From Acetatifactor sp. (GTDB lineage: Bacteria > Bacillota > Clostridia > Lachnospirales > Lachnospiraceae), in contig JAEDDX010000013.1 in NCBI GenBank assembly GCA_016293615.1, positions 1-46,292 on the forward strand: a DNA stretch of 46,292 bases, read 5' to 3'. The notes under the pieces are model-generated. The model worked only from the letters and a program-made list of their open reading frames with translations, had not been told where the DNA came from and searched no databases. Below are positions 1 through 7,416 of this stretch, piece by piece. The position numbers were made by a program, and so were the translations under genes. Each line of letters opens with the position of its first letter. The stretch's first letter is position 1.

Positions 1-184
1 TTAAGACCTTGGAGAGGGTCTCTAAAAACTACTACTATATAATACGAGGAGAATACATGATGATGAAAAACAGTGAGGTATCGGAAGCATAAACTGAATC
101 GGGGGTACGGGCAGCAGGACGTAGCAGCGCTCTGATGCGGTACCGTTTGGGGAACCTTTCTTGGACACTATAACTTTCGGTTGT
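1..184. other. unidentified upstream region, possible small RNA
   Basis: No convincing gene is visible. A TATAAT hexamer at 38-43 and a terminator at 185-210 could bracket a short transcript of about 150 nt. A partial dyad (GGTAC near 96, GTACC near 141) hints at structure. An 11-codon frame begins near 58 behind GAGGAG, but nothing supports it as a gene. I could not match the sequence to SRP RNA, tmRNA, 6S RNA or a known riboswitch. It may equally be the 3' untranslated end of a gene outside the window. Confidence 0.25.
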
Positions 185-210
185 AGCACACTGTAAGGTG
201 TGTTATTTTT
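185..210 (+). terminator. intrinsic terminator
   Basis: AGCACAC at 185-191 pairs with GTGTGTT at 198-204 and is followed by ATTTTT. It ends whatever is transcribed from the left edge. Confidence 0.65.
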
Positions 211-220
211 ATACAAAAAA

Positions 221-265
221 TGCCGCAGGGACAGTCTCGGACAGGCTGCTCTTTGCGGTATTTTT
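221..265 (+). terminator. second hairpin with T-run before rsgA
   Basis: TGCCGCA at 221-227 pairs with TGCGGTA at 254-260, with further pairing inside, then TTTTT at 261-265 and an A-run on the left side. It follows the first terminator by only 10 bp. It is either a tandem, possibly bidirectional, terminator or an attenuator in the rsgA leader. Confidence 0.5.
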
Positions 266-370
266 GTGCCCTTTTTCAGGTGATATTTCGGAAGGGAGTG
301 ATCGAAATGAGGAAAACAACGATGAAGCTTGAGATGACGATGAGAATGACAATGTTGGAGGTAAACAGAG

Positions 371-1390
371 ATGAATTTAAAAGACTATGGATTTATGCCG
401 GACATGGAAACGGAACATGACAGGGGAATTCCCGCAAGAATTGTAGCGGTTCACAGAGACCGCTATGCGATGGTCTGCGAATACGGAGAGATTTACGGCA
501 GGCTGAAGACAAAGGAGTATTACGGCGGTTTCGAGGAATTCCCTACGGTGGGTGATTTCGTAAGAATCGATTATGTATCCGACGGAGACAGCCGGATCAT
601 AGCAACCCTGCCCAGAAAGACATTCTTTTCCCGCAGACATCCTGATGCAGGCCGCGGAGAGCAGGCGGTTGCCGCCAATTTCGATTATGTGTTTCTGATG
701 CAGTCCATGAACCGGGATTTTAACATGAAGAGACTGGAGAGATATCTGACCCTTACCCTACAGTCCGGAGCCGTTCCAGTAGTGGTATTGACGAAAGCGG
801 ATCTGGTGGAGGAACAGGAATTCTATATCGGGAGCGTGAAACAGGTTGCACCGGATGTCAGGGTGCATGCAGTCAGTTCCAGGAGCGGAGCGGGGCTGGA
901 GGAATTGCGTGAATATTTGCAGCCGGGAAAGACAGTTGCACTGTTAGGTTCCTCCGGAATCGGGAAGTCCAGCCTGGTAAACGCTCTTGCGGGCGGGGAG
1001 TTTATGAAGGTCAACGGCATTCGTGAGGATGACAGCAAGGGACGCCACACCACCACCTACCGCCAGCTGATTCTGCTGGAGAATCATGCAATGATCATTG
1101 ATACGCCCGGTATGCGTGAACTGGGTATGTGGGATGTCTCCGAAGGTCTGGGCGAGGCATTCGCCGATGTGGAGCAATATGTGGGCCAATGTCGGTTTGG
1201 GAATTGCAGGCACCTGACAGAGCCGGGCTGTGCCGTCAAGGCAGCTATTGCGGCGGGAACACTGACGCAGGAACGCTGGGACAGCTATTGCAAACTGAAA
1301 AAAGAGGCCCGGTATTCCGATGGCAGCAGACAGCGCATGCAGGAGGACCGGAGCCGGAAGAGAGGATTTGCGAAGAAAAGGGAGCGATAG
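371..1390 (+). CDS. rsgA: ribosome small subunit-dependent GTPase RsgA
   Basis: RsgA (YjeQ) is a circularly permuted GTPase that acts late in 30S subunit assembly. At 339 residues it has the usual length. An N-terminal OB-fold comes first, then the permuted G motifs: G4-like LTKAD near residue 140, a Walker A GSSGIGKSS at about 193-201, and DTPG near 244. The C-terminal zinc site is visible as a Cys-x4-Cys-x-His series (CRFGNCRH) followed by another Cys. The chosen ATG follows GGAGG at about 10 bp. It stands alone between terminators and an unrelated regulator. Confidence 0.93.
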   Translation: MNLKDYGFMPDMETEHDRGIPARIVAVHRDRYAMVCEYGEIYGRLKTKEYYGGFEEFPTVGDFVRIDYVSDGDSRIIATLPRKTFFSRRHPDAGRGEQAVAANFDYVFLMQSMNRDFNMKRLERYLTLTLQSGAVPVVVLTKADLVEEQEFYIGSVKQVAPDVRVHAVSSRSGAGLEELREYLQPGKTVALLGSSGIGKSSLVNALAGGEFMKVNGIREDDSKGRHTTTYRQLILLENHAMIIDTPGMRELGMWDVSEGLGEAFADVEQYVGQCRFGNCRHLTEPGCAVKAAIAAGTLTQERWDSYCKLKKEARYSDGSRQRMQEDRSRKRGFAKKRER

Positions 1391-1423
1391 GTGATAGGAA
1401 TGCCGCACTCTACGGAGCGTTTG

Positions 1424-1458
1424 TTGACTTTTTTCTGCGAGGAGATATAGTGGATATC
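1424..1458 (+). promoter_or_regulatory. promoter with overlapping dyad before the XRE gene
   Basis: TTGACT at 1424-1429, a 16-bp spacer and TATAGT at 1446-1451 form a good sigma-A promoter. An inverted repeat, GATAT-AGTGG-ATATC (1444-1458), covers the -10 box and is a natural candidate for the autoregulatory site of the HTH protein encoded just downstream. Confidence 0.5.
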
Positions 1459-1478
1459 AGAAAGAGGAGGGATGAGCG

Positions 1479-1838
1479 ATGGAACAGAAGAGAATCGGAA
1501 GTTTTATTGCTGCACTTCGCAGGGAACAGGGTCTGACGCAATCCCAGCTGGCAGAGAGGTTACATATCAGCGACAGGACGATCAGCAAATGGGAGAGAGG
1601 CGTGGGGATTCCCGATGCCTCCCTGATGCTCCCACTGTGCAGTGAACTGCAGATCTCCGTCAATGAATTGCTGACGGGCGAAAGAATACCGCGTGAAAAT
1701 ATTGTTTCCGGAGGGGAGGAAATCGTAATGGAGCTGTTGAAACAGTATAAGCGGAAAATGAATCGAATCGTGATCGCTATGGTGGTGCTGTTTTACTTTG
1801 CAGCGGCCTGTCAGCCTATCCGATGTGTGCTGTTTTGA
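1479..1838 (+). CDS. XRE-family helix-turn-helix regulator, apparently truncated
   Basis: Residues 5-62 form a Cro/CI-type HTH domain (QGLTQSQLAERLHISDRTIS, then KWERGVGIPD), the DNA-binding head common in Clostridia. Near residue 95 a membrane helix begins (RIVIAMVVLFYFAAA) and the frame ends abruptly at residue 119. Relatives with this layout usually carry a longer membrane or sensory tail, so truncation is likely. The next frame, overlapping by 16 bp, encodes an extracytoplasmic-like segment and a membrane helix that look like the end of a different or frameshifted sensor. GAGGAGGG lies about 6 bp before the ATG. Confidence 0.7.
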   Translation: MEQKRIGSFIAALRREQGLTQSQLAERLHISDRTISKWERGVGIPDASLMLPLCSELQISVNELLTGERIPRENIVSGGEEIVMELLKQYKRKMNRIVIAMVVLFYFAAACQPIRCVLF

Positions 1839-2179
1839 CAGACGCACAGGGAACCGTGATAGCGGAAACCGTTGCCCGCGTTTCAGATGCGGTGTACCTA
1901 AGCTGTCTGGATATGGCCCGAAACGGGAAGGCGGATCCTCTCGGACGTATCGATTATACCATCACGGCTGACAGCCTGCAGTTCGCCCGTTCCTTCCGCT
2001 GCGAGGGAACGACCTACACAGTGGCGGTCTGCTCTCAGACCTCTCAGGTGATGGAAACCCTTCTCAGCGAGGAGTTCCTGTTCGCGGTGATCGTGCTGAC
2101 GGTAGGAGTGACGCTGTTTTTGATTCTTCTTGCGGTTTTCAACAAGGTAGTGAACCGGGGAATCCTGAAAATACAATAA
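1823..2179 (+). pseudogene. orphan membrane-sensor fragment
   Basis: The 118 codons encode a soluble stretch of about 75 residues (LTDAQGTVIAETVARVSD onward), one membrane helix (EEFLFAVIVLTVGVTLFLILLA) and a stop soon after. This resembles the extracytoplasmic domain and second helix of a membrane sensor whose cytoplasmic output domain is gone. Its frame stays open upstream into the helix-coding part of the preceding XRE gene in another phase, and no ribosome binding site is evident. A frameshift within one gene, or a deletion fusing two, would explain it. Family not recognised. Confidence 0.5.
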
Positions 2180-2186
2180 GCAGAGG

Positions 2187-2238
2187 AAAGCCATCCGGGA
2201 CAGACAAAGAGCCGGAAAACTGATCCTAGGGTGGCTTT
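2187..2238 (+). other. stem-loop after the sensor fragment
   Basis: AAAGCCATCC (2187-2196) pairs with GGGTGGCTTT (2229-2238) over 10 bp with one G-T pair. There is no clean T-run, so it is a weak terminator at best. Confidence 0.4.
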
Positions 2239-2244
2239 CGATGG

Positions 2245-2342
2245 TTTTCAACGCCAAAGAATCATGGTACAATAGATGAGAATAGACATATTGTGCATGA
2301 AAGGAGATTGCTATTGTGGACAAAAAGAAAGAATTTGAATGA
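2245..2342 (+). pseudogene. promoter, RBS and first codons of a lost gene
   Basis: TTTTCA (2245-2250), a 17-bp spacer and TACAAT with an upstream TG (2268-2273) look like a promoter. AAGGAG near 2301 precedes a GTG at 2316, but the frame stops after eight codons (VDKKKEFE). The signals of a gene start remain while the coding part is gone, which fits a rearrangement boundary next to the convergent acyltransferase gene. Confidence 0.35.
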
Positions 2343-2387
2343 GAAGAAACAAAAATCCGGGTATTCAACAGTATGCGCGAGAAGTAT

Positions 2388-3458
2388 TTACTGAGATTTC
2401 TTCATACGCACTCTTTCTTTTATAACACATAACAATTCGTAGATGATATAAAAAACAAGTATATCCTCCAGAAGACGCAAACTAAAATGAATTGAAACAT
2501 GGTTCGTGACCATCCAGAAAAACTGCCAACTCGAATCGAAGGTATGTATCCAAAAAAGTAGGAATGTATTTCTTCCTAAGAATTTCAAGGGAGTTATCAA
2601 TTTAAATTTCTGAAGCCATACGCTTAGATAGATGATAAAAAGTACACCAAACATTGCTCCGATATCACTAAGCGGATACAATGGATGCCATCTCCATGAC
2701 AAATCATAACCACTATTTGCATAGGTATAATAAAACATAAATATTGCAAACCAAATGATTCCACAAATAAGCATTTTAATGATGGTGCGATCCTGTAGCT
2801 TAAACTGCTTAATGAGGTTACCCAAATAGAAGAATGGCATCACCTGAAGTACAATATCCAGTGTAAACGGTAACCATTGAAAATGACCAATGATCATTCC
2901 CAGGACACCGCACATTATGGAAACAACAAATTGTTTTTTTTGACTTTGGAGCTTGAAACAAATATAACCAAAAAGAGTTTTTGAGAGGAATAGTGTTATC
3001 ATAAACCAAACAATTCCAATTGCGGGTATTATGGCGTTTTGAACATGCACATCCACTCCATTTGCATATACTAAGGAATTTATTCCTTTGGAAACTATGT
3101 CTGACATATCGAAATTATTGAGTTCTATGGAAATCGCTGCTTCAAAAAGAATAAGAAGAATAGCATACCCAATCAATGGAAAAATCAACTTTATAAAAGA
3201 AAGTTCTATTTTCTTTACAAGTTCGTTTGCATTGGAAATTGGCTTGGATGCAGCGGCACATAACACAAAAAACAGAGGCATGTGATAAGAATAGATTGCA
3301 TCTCTAAGTGTTTTCTCCGCCGGGAGGTTCCAAGACAAAGTATGTCCCAGAATAACTAACAGTATTGCGATTCCTTTTGCGATATCAATCCATACAACTC
3401 TTTCGTTTTTGTCTATCATTTTTTCAGTTACCTTGCTCTGTTTTTTAATGAGGTACAT
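2388..3458 (-). CDS. membrane acyltransferase (acyltransferase 3 family)
   Basis: A 356-residue protein with about ten membrane helices and the family's N-terminal signature: RVVWIDIAKGIAILLVILGH near residues 20-39, where the terminal His is the expected catalytic-site residue, then YHMPLFFVL. Such enzymes O-acetylate or otherwise acylate surface polysaccharides or peptidoglycan; the substrate cannot be told here. An alternative start is the Met at residue 14 (MIDKNERV). The gene is much richer in A+T than rsgA or the chromate genes and is surrounded by gene fragments, so horizontal acquisition is likely. Confidence 0.8.
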   Translation of the reverse strand: MYLIKKQSKVTEKMIDKNERVVWIDIAKGIAILLVILGHTLSWNLPAEKTLRDAIYSYHMPLFFVLCAAASKPISNANELVKKIELSFIKLIFPLIGYAILLILFEAAISIELNNFDMSDIVSKGINSLVYANGVDVHVQNAIIPAIGIVWFMITLFLSKTLFGYICFKLQSQKKQFVVSIMCGVLGMIIGHFQWLPFTLDIVLQVMPFFYLGNLIKQFKLQDRTIIKMLICGIIWFAIFMFYYTYANSGYDLSWRWHPLYPLSDIGAMFGVLFIIYLSVWLQKFKLITPLKFLGRNTFLLFWIHTFDSSWQFFWMVTNHVSIHFSLRLLEDILVFYIIYELLCVIKERVRMKKSQ

Positions 3459-3515
3459 TGATAATTATTTTAGCATCAATAAAAGGGTATGGCAATAGCA
3501 TTACAACTTCCAAAC

Positions 3516-3546
3516 AAAGCACGCCCGGTCTGATCGTGACCATCCT
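3516..3546 (+). pseudogene. scrambled fragment of a chromate transporter gene
   Basis: Bases 3516-3530 (AAAGCACGCCCGGTC) equal 4505-4519 of the second chromate transporter gene. They run straight into CTGATCGTGA-C-CATCCT (3530-3546), which matches 4612-4628 at 16 of 17 positions. The 92 bp between these pieces in the intact gene are missing. This is a deleted duplicate fragment, not a gene. Confidence 0.5.
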
Positions 3547-3601
3547 AAGGACAGAAAAGTGTAACTAGTTGCAAAAATCTTCCCTAAAGGAGCACGCCAA
3601 T

Positions 3602-3783
3602 ATGGAGGCTGATTGTGATTATTATTTAGACAAGCTTATAAAAAGGCAGAATAATGGATTGATAAAGGGTATAACAGGCATTCAAAGATGCGGATAAACA
3701 TATTTGTGGATTACGATGAGAACGGAATTTTGACAGTGAACATTTATGAGTTCCTGCTGAATCCGAGAAGTTTGGAAGGGTAA
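3602..3783 (+). pseudogene. internally deleted DUF4143-type AAA ATPase
   Basis: An ATG at 3602 behind AAAGGAG opens DYYLDKLIKRQNNGLIKGIT then GIQRCG, then stops at 3697. This matches the first 30 or so residues of DUF4143-type ATPases, whose next residues would be the Walker A lysine and serine. Immediately after, in another phase (3694-3783), the frame reads INIFVDYDENGILTVNIYEF then LLNPRSLEG and stops, like the last residues of the same family. Only head and tail survive, joined near 3690; the roughly 1.1 kb middle is gone. The family match is from memory of the family consensus. Confidence 0.6.
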
Positions 3784-3811
3784 AAATGGTGTGCCCGGGA
3801 AAGGAACTATG

Positions 3812-4354
3812 ATGAAAACTTTAGCAGACCTGTATTTTGCTTTTTTTCGAATCGGAGGACTGACCTTCGGCGGAGGCTTAACCATGCTCCCCATGCTCAA
3901 ATATGAACTGGTCGAGAAAAAGCACTGGGTCGGGGAAGAGGAGCTGCTTGATTACTATGCGGTGGGGCAGTGTACACCCGGCATTATAGCGGTCAATGTC
4001 GCAACCTTTGTCGGCTACCGCAAGAGAGGAATTTCCGGCGCAGTCTTTTCCACGCTTGGAATGATCAGTCCGTCCCTGATCATTGTTTCGATCATTGCCG
4101 TGTTCCTGCAGCAGTTTATGAGCAATGAGATCGTTTCGCATGCGGTCGGCGGGATCAAGCTTGTCGTCTGCGCCCTGATGTTGAATACCGTGCTTACCAT
4201 GGCGAAGAAAACCGTTACCGGCAGACTGACTGCCGGTGTATGTTTTGTTGCGTTTGTACTTGCAATGTTTACTCCCGTGCCGACGGTTATCATCGTAATC
4301 GCCGCGGGAGTTCTGGGCGTTATCCTTTGTAAAGCAGGGAGGAAGGAGTCATGA
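3812..4354 (+). CDS. chromate transporter, first half (CHR family)
   Basis: The short-chain CHR type is encoded as two adjacent genes, each supplying about six helices. This 180-residue half starts MKTLADLYFAFFRIGGLTFG and carries the family motifs FGGG near residue 18 and GQCTPGIIAVNVATFVGY near 57-74. Known members export chromate; in gut bacteria the real substrate is uncertain. The ATG at 3812 is preferred because AAAGGA sits 6 bp before it. Earlier in-frame GTG and ATG codons have worse spacing. It overlaps the second half by ATGA, which implies translational coupling and a heteromeric transporter. Confidence 0.85.
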   Translation: MKTLADLYFAFFRIGGLTFGGGLTMLPMLKYELVEKKHWVGEEELLDYYAVGQCTPGIIAVNVATFVGYRKRGISGAVFSTLGMISPSLIIVSIIAVFLQQFMSNEIVSHAVGGIKLVVCALMLNTVLTMAKKTVTGRLTAGVCFVAFVLAMFTPVPTVIIVIAAGVLGVILCKAGRKES

Positions 4355-4908
4355 AGGTCTTTTGGGAACTGTTTTATGAGTTTTTCCAGATCGGTTTGTT
4401 CGCCATCGGCGGAGGCCCTGCAACGATACCTTTTCTGATGGATCTGCCAAGCCGTCACGACTGGTATGAAGTGATCGATGTGACACATATGTTAGCCGTC
4501 AGCGAAAGCACGCCCGGTCCGATCGGCGTCAATATGGCGACCTATGCCGGCTTTCGCGCGGCAGGCTTCTGGGGCGGTATCGCTGCGACCCTGTCCCTGG
4601 TGCTGCCCAGCCTGATCGTGATCATCCTGATTGCGAAGCTGTTGAACAACTTTAGCAGAAACCCCTATGTGAAGTCAGCATTTTCGCTGATCCGGCCGGC
4701 GGTCACCGGCTTAATTGCGACTGCTGTTTGGGGCATCTTCAGGGTGGCGCTGTTCACCGATGCAACCGGAGCCTTCCGCTTCCCGGTTGTGCTGTTTCTT
4801 GCATGCCTGCTCATTTTCGGAGCCATGAATCTGAAGCAACTGAAAAAGCTGCACCCCGCGTGCTGGATCTTATTCGGAGCGGTACTTGGGATCGTGTTTC
4901 AATTGTAG
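4351..4908 (+). CDS. chromate transporter, second half (CHR family)
   Basis: The partner half, 185 residues, repeats the same pattern: FFQIGLFAIGGGPATIPFL near residues 11-29 and SESTPGPIGVNMATYAGFRA near 51-70, then three or four further helices. Each half is too short to be a complete carrier alone, so the pair probably forms the working antiporter-like unit. Its start codon overlaps the stop of the first half. A strong terminator follows. A scrambled piece of this gene occurs upstream at 3516-3546, showing local duplication and deletion. Confidence 0.85.
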   Translation: MKVFWELFYEFFQIGLFAIGGGPATIPFLMDLPSRHDWYEVIDVTHMLAVSESTPGPIGVNMATYAGFRAAGFWGGIAATLSLVLPSLIVIILIAKLLNNFSRNPYVKSAFSLIRPAVTGLIATAVWGIFRVALFTDATGAFRFPVVLFLACLLIFGAMNLKQLKKLHPACWILFGAVLGIVFQL

Positions 4909-4921
4909 TGTAAAGATATAA

Positions 4922-4956
4922 AAAACGCTTAGCCTTATGAAGGGGCTAAGCGTTTT
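4922..4956. terminator. bidirectional intrinsic terminator
   Basis: AAAACGCTTAGCC (4922-4934) pairs perfectly with GGCTAAGCGTTTT (4944-4956). It lies between the convergent chromate and GH43 genes and has T-runs on both strands, so it can serve both. Confidence 0.85.
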
Positions 4957-4975
4957 GTGAATTCATATCTTCGGC

Positions 4976-5962
4976 TTATTCTATGCTTGCGTCAATGGTA
5001 ACGATGCTTCCGTCCGGATTGTACTTGAGCTCCGTGTACTTTACATTGCGGCGGTGGTTGATTCCGCCTGAAAGCTCACAGTCATGATAGAAGAGATACC
5101 ACTTGCCGTTGTACTCACAGATCGACTGGTGTGTGGTCCAGCCGAGAACGGGCTCTAAGATTCTGCCCTGATAGGTGAAAGGACCTGCGGGAGAATCGGA
5201 GGTTGCATATACAATATAGTGAGTGGTTCCGGTGGAGTAGGACAGATAGTACTTACCGTTATACTTGTGACACCAGGGGCTCTCGAAGTAGCGTCTTTCT
5301 TCATCGCCAACCTTTAAGGGGTTACCATCTTTATCATAGATGGTCAGGTTCACGGGTTTGGTCTTGAAGGACTTCATGTCCTCAGACATTTCGGCGAACA
5401 TAGGACCCTGTGCAACATCCTCCGGGTCAAAAGTACCCTCCAGGTCGCCGACATCGGGAAGAAACTCGCCGGTTTTCCACTTGTCGAGCTGTCCGCCCCA
5501 GAGACCGCCGTAATAAACATAGACGCGGCCGTCATCATCCTGCAGGAAGCCGGGGTCGATACTGTAGCTGCCCTCGATGTAGTTGGGTTCAGCCTTGAAA
5601 GGTCCTGTCGGAGAATCGGAAACTGCGATGCCGAGACGGAAGATTCCTTCTTTGTCTCTCGCAGGGAATACCAGATAATATTTTCCGTCCTTGCAGATGG
5701 CATCGGGAGCCCACATCTGCTTGCTCACCCAGGGAACATCCTTCATATGAAGGGCTTCTCCGTTGTCTACGCAGTCTGCTTCCAGGTTGTCGAGTGACAG
5801 GATATGATAATCCTCCATTGCATATTCGTCACCGTTGTCGTTGTCCTCGCCGTTGTGTGGGAGGTCATGGGAAGGGTAAATATAAATTTTGCCGTCAAAT
5901 ACCCGGGCAGAAGGGTCTGCTGTAAAAATGTGAGATACCAAGGGTTTTCTTTCCTGACTCAT
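4976..5962 (-). CDS. glycoside hydrolase family 43 enzyme
   Basis: A five-bladed beta-propeller glycosidase of the arabinofuranosidase/xylosidase type, about 328 residues and without a signal peptide, so it probably cleaves imported oligosaccharides from plant arabinoxylan or arabinan. The expected acidic trio is visible: Asp16 in TADPSARVFDG (base), Asp136 in SIDPGFLQDDDG (pKa modulator) and Glu227 in RRYFESPWCHKY (acid). WAPDAICKDGKYYL is another family motif. The ATG at 5962 is chosen with GGAGTG about 10 bp upstream; a TTG six codons earlier overlaps that site and is unlikely. It is a single gene with no visible transporter partner. Confidence 0.88.
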   Translation of the reverse strand: MSQERKPLVSHIFTADPSARVFDGKIYIYPSHDLPHNGEDNDNGDEYAMEDYHILSLDNLEADCVDNGEALHMKDVPWVSKQMWAPDAICKDGKYYLVFPARDKEGIFRLGIAVSDSPTGPFKAEPNYIEGSYSIDPGFLQDDDGRVYVYYGGLWGGQLDKWKTGEFLPDVGDLEGTFDPEDVAQGPMFAEMSEDMKSFKTKPVNLTIYDKDGNPLKVGDEERRYFESPWCHKYNGKYYLSYSTGTTHYIVYATSDSPAGPFTYQGRILEPVLGWTTHQSICEYNGKWYLFYHDCELSGGINHRRNVKYTELKYNPDGSIVTIDASIE

Positions 5963-6137
5963 ATTAATAACACACTCCAATCTTACAATTTTATGATATT
6001 ATAGCATTTTTTTCCAAAGCTGCATAGTCTTTCCTGCAAAAGTGTGCAGAAAAAAGTTAGATTTTTGCAGGAAAGGGTATGATGAAACCTAAGAGAAAAT
6101 ATTTCTGCGCCAAGGGTGGCAAAATCTGCCGGTGTGA

Positions 6138-6146
6138 TGTTATAAT
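6138..6146 (+). promoter_or_regulatory. extended -10 promoter before the RsmH-like gene
   Basis: TG-T-TATAAT (6138-6146) is a strong extended -10 element. TGGCAA about 18 bp upstream is a passable -35. The GTG start of the RsmH-like gene lies about 60 bp downstream. Confidence 0.55.
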
Positions 6147-6204
6147 AAAGTGTAGCAGGATGGAGGATACCGGACGGAAGCTTTGAGCGAAAAGGAGGGG
6201 TACA

Positions 6205-7296
6205 GTGCAGGAACAAAACAGTCACGCGTCAAACGGGGAACTGCAGGGAGCACCTGAACATAAGCGCCGCAAGCGCTATCGCGGTACACACCCGAGGACC
6301 TTTGAAGAAAAATATAAGGAGCACGATCCCGAGAAGTATGCGGACACGGTTGCAAAAGTGATTCAGAAGGGCAGCACCCCCGCGGGCATGCACATTTCGA
6401 TCATGGTGCGGGAGATCCTTGATTTTTTGCAAATCCTGCCCGGACAGACCGGCATAGACTGTACGCTCGGATATGGCGGGCATACAAGGCGAATGCTGGA
6501 GAAGCTTCAGGGAGACGGTCATGTGTACGGGCTGGATGTGGACCCGATTGAGATTGTAAAAACGAGAGAACGCTTGCAGTCAGCCGGGTTTGGCGAGGAG
6601 ATTTTCACGGCGATCAGTGAGAATTTCGCCAATATTGACCTGGTCAGCGCCGCGTACGGACCCTTTGATTTCTGCCTGGCCGATCTGGGCGTGTCCTCCA
6701 TGCAGATCGACAACCCGGAGAGAGGATTCTCCTATAAACTGGACGGGCCGCTTGATCTTCGACTGAATCCGGACAAGGGAGAACCGGCATCTGCCAGACT
6801 CGCGGGGATGAACCGTGATGAGATCATCGGAATGCTTGTGGAGAATTCTGACGAGCCATATGCGGAGAAGATCACGGCTGAGATACTCAGACGCAGGAAG
6901 AAGGGCAATCCGGTGAAAACGACGACAGACCTGCGGGACGCAGTCACAAGCGCTCTTTCCTTTCTGCCGGACAATGCGCAGAAGAAGGAGCTTGTCAAGA
7001 AAACCTGCCAGAGAGTCTTCCAGGCACTGCGCATTGATGTCAACAGTGAGTTTGAGGTGCTGGATGCCTTTCTGCAAAAGCTCCCCGGTATTCTGAAGGA
7101 AGGCGGCAGGGTGGCTATCCTGACCTTCCATTCGGGGGAAGACCGGATGGTGAAGAAGGCATTTGCGCAATACTATAAAGAGGGTATTTTCTCTGAGATA
7201 TCCACGGAAGTCATCAGACCTTCCGCCGAGGAGTGCAGCGCCAACCCAAGGGCAAGGTCTACGAAGATGCGTTGGGCGATCAGAGGAGCAAAATAG
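6205..7296 (+). CDS. RsmH (MraW)-like S-adenosylmethionine methyltransferase
   Basis: This resembles RsmH, which N4-methylates C1402 of 16S rRNA. Visible motifs are IDCTLGYGGHTRRML (SAM binding), FCLADLGVSSMQIDNPERGF, GPLDLRLNP and the C-terminal VAILTFHSGEDRMVKKAF. At 363 residues it is longer than usual RsmH because of a basic N-terminal extension of about 50 residues (HKRRKRYRGTHPRTFEEKYK). The family gene normally lies in the mraZ-mraW-ftsL division cluster, which is absent here, so this is probably a paralogue; its target may differ. The GTG start follows AAGGAGGGG at about 5 bp. The next gene begins 120 bp downstream on the same strand. Confidence 0.82.
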   Translation: MQEQNSHASNGELQGAPEHKRRKRYRGTHPRTFEEKYKEHDPEKYADTVAKVIQKGSTPAGMHISIMVREILDFLQILPGQTGIDCTLGYGGHTRRMLEKLQGDGHVYGLDVDPIEIVKTRERLQSAGFGEEIFTAISENFANIDLVSAAYGPFDFCLADLGVSSMQIDNPERGFSYKLDGPLDLRLNPDKGEPASARLAGMNRDEIIGMLVENSDEPYAEKITAEILRRRKKGNPVKTTTDLRDAVTSALSFLPDNAQKKELVKKTCQRVFQALRIDVNSEFEVLDAFLQKLPGILKEGGRVAILTFHSGEDRMVKKAFAQYYKEGIFSEISTEVIRPSAEECSANPRARSTKMRWAIRGAK

Positions 7297-7416
7297 AGCG
7301 CTTTCCCGGAGGGATTATCCGTAGCATAGGCGCGGAGCGCAATTCCGAAAAGGGAGTCCGGCCGGGAAGGAACGAGAAGAAAATGGGTGTCGTCAATCGA
7401 CAAAGGAGGTTACAAT

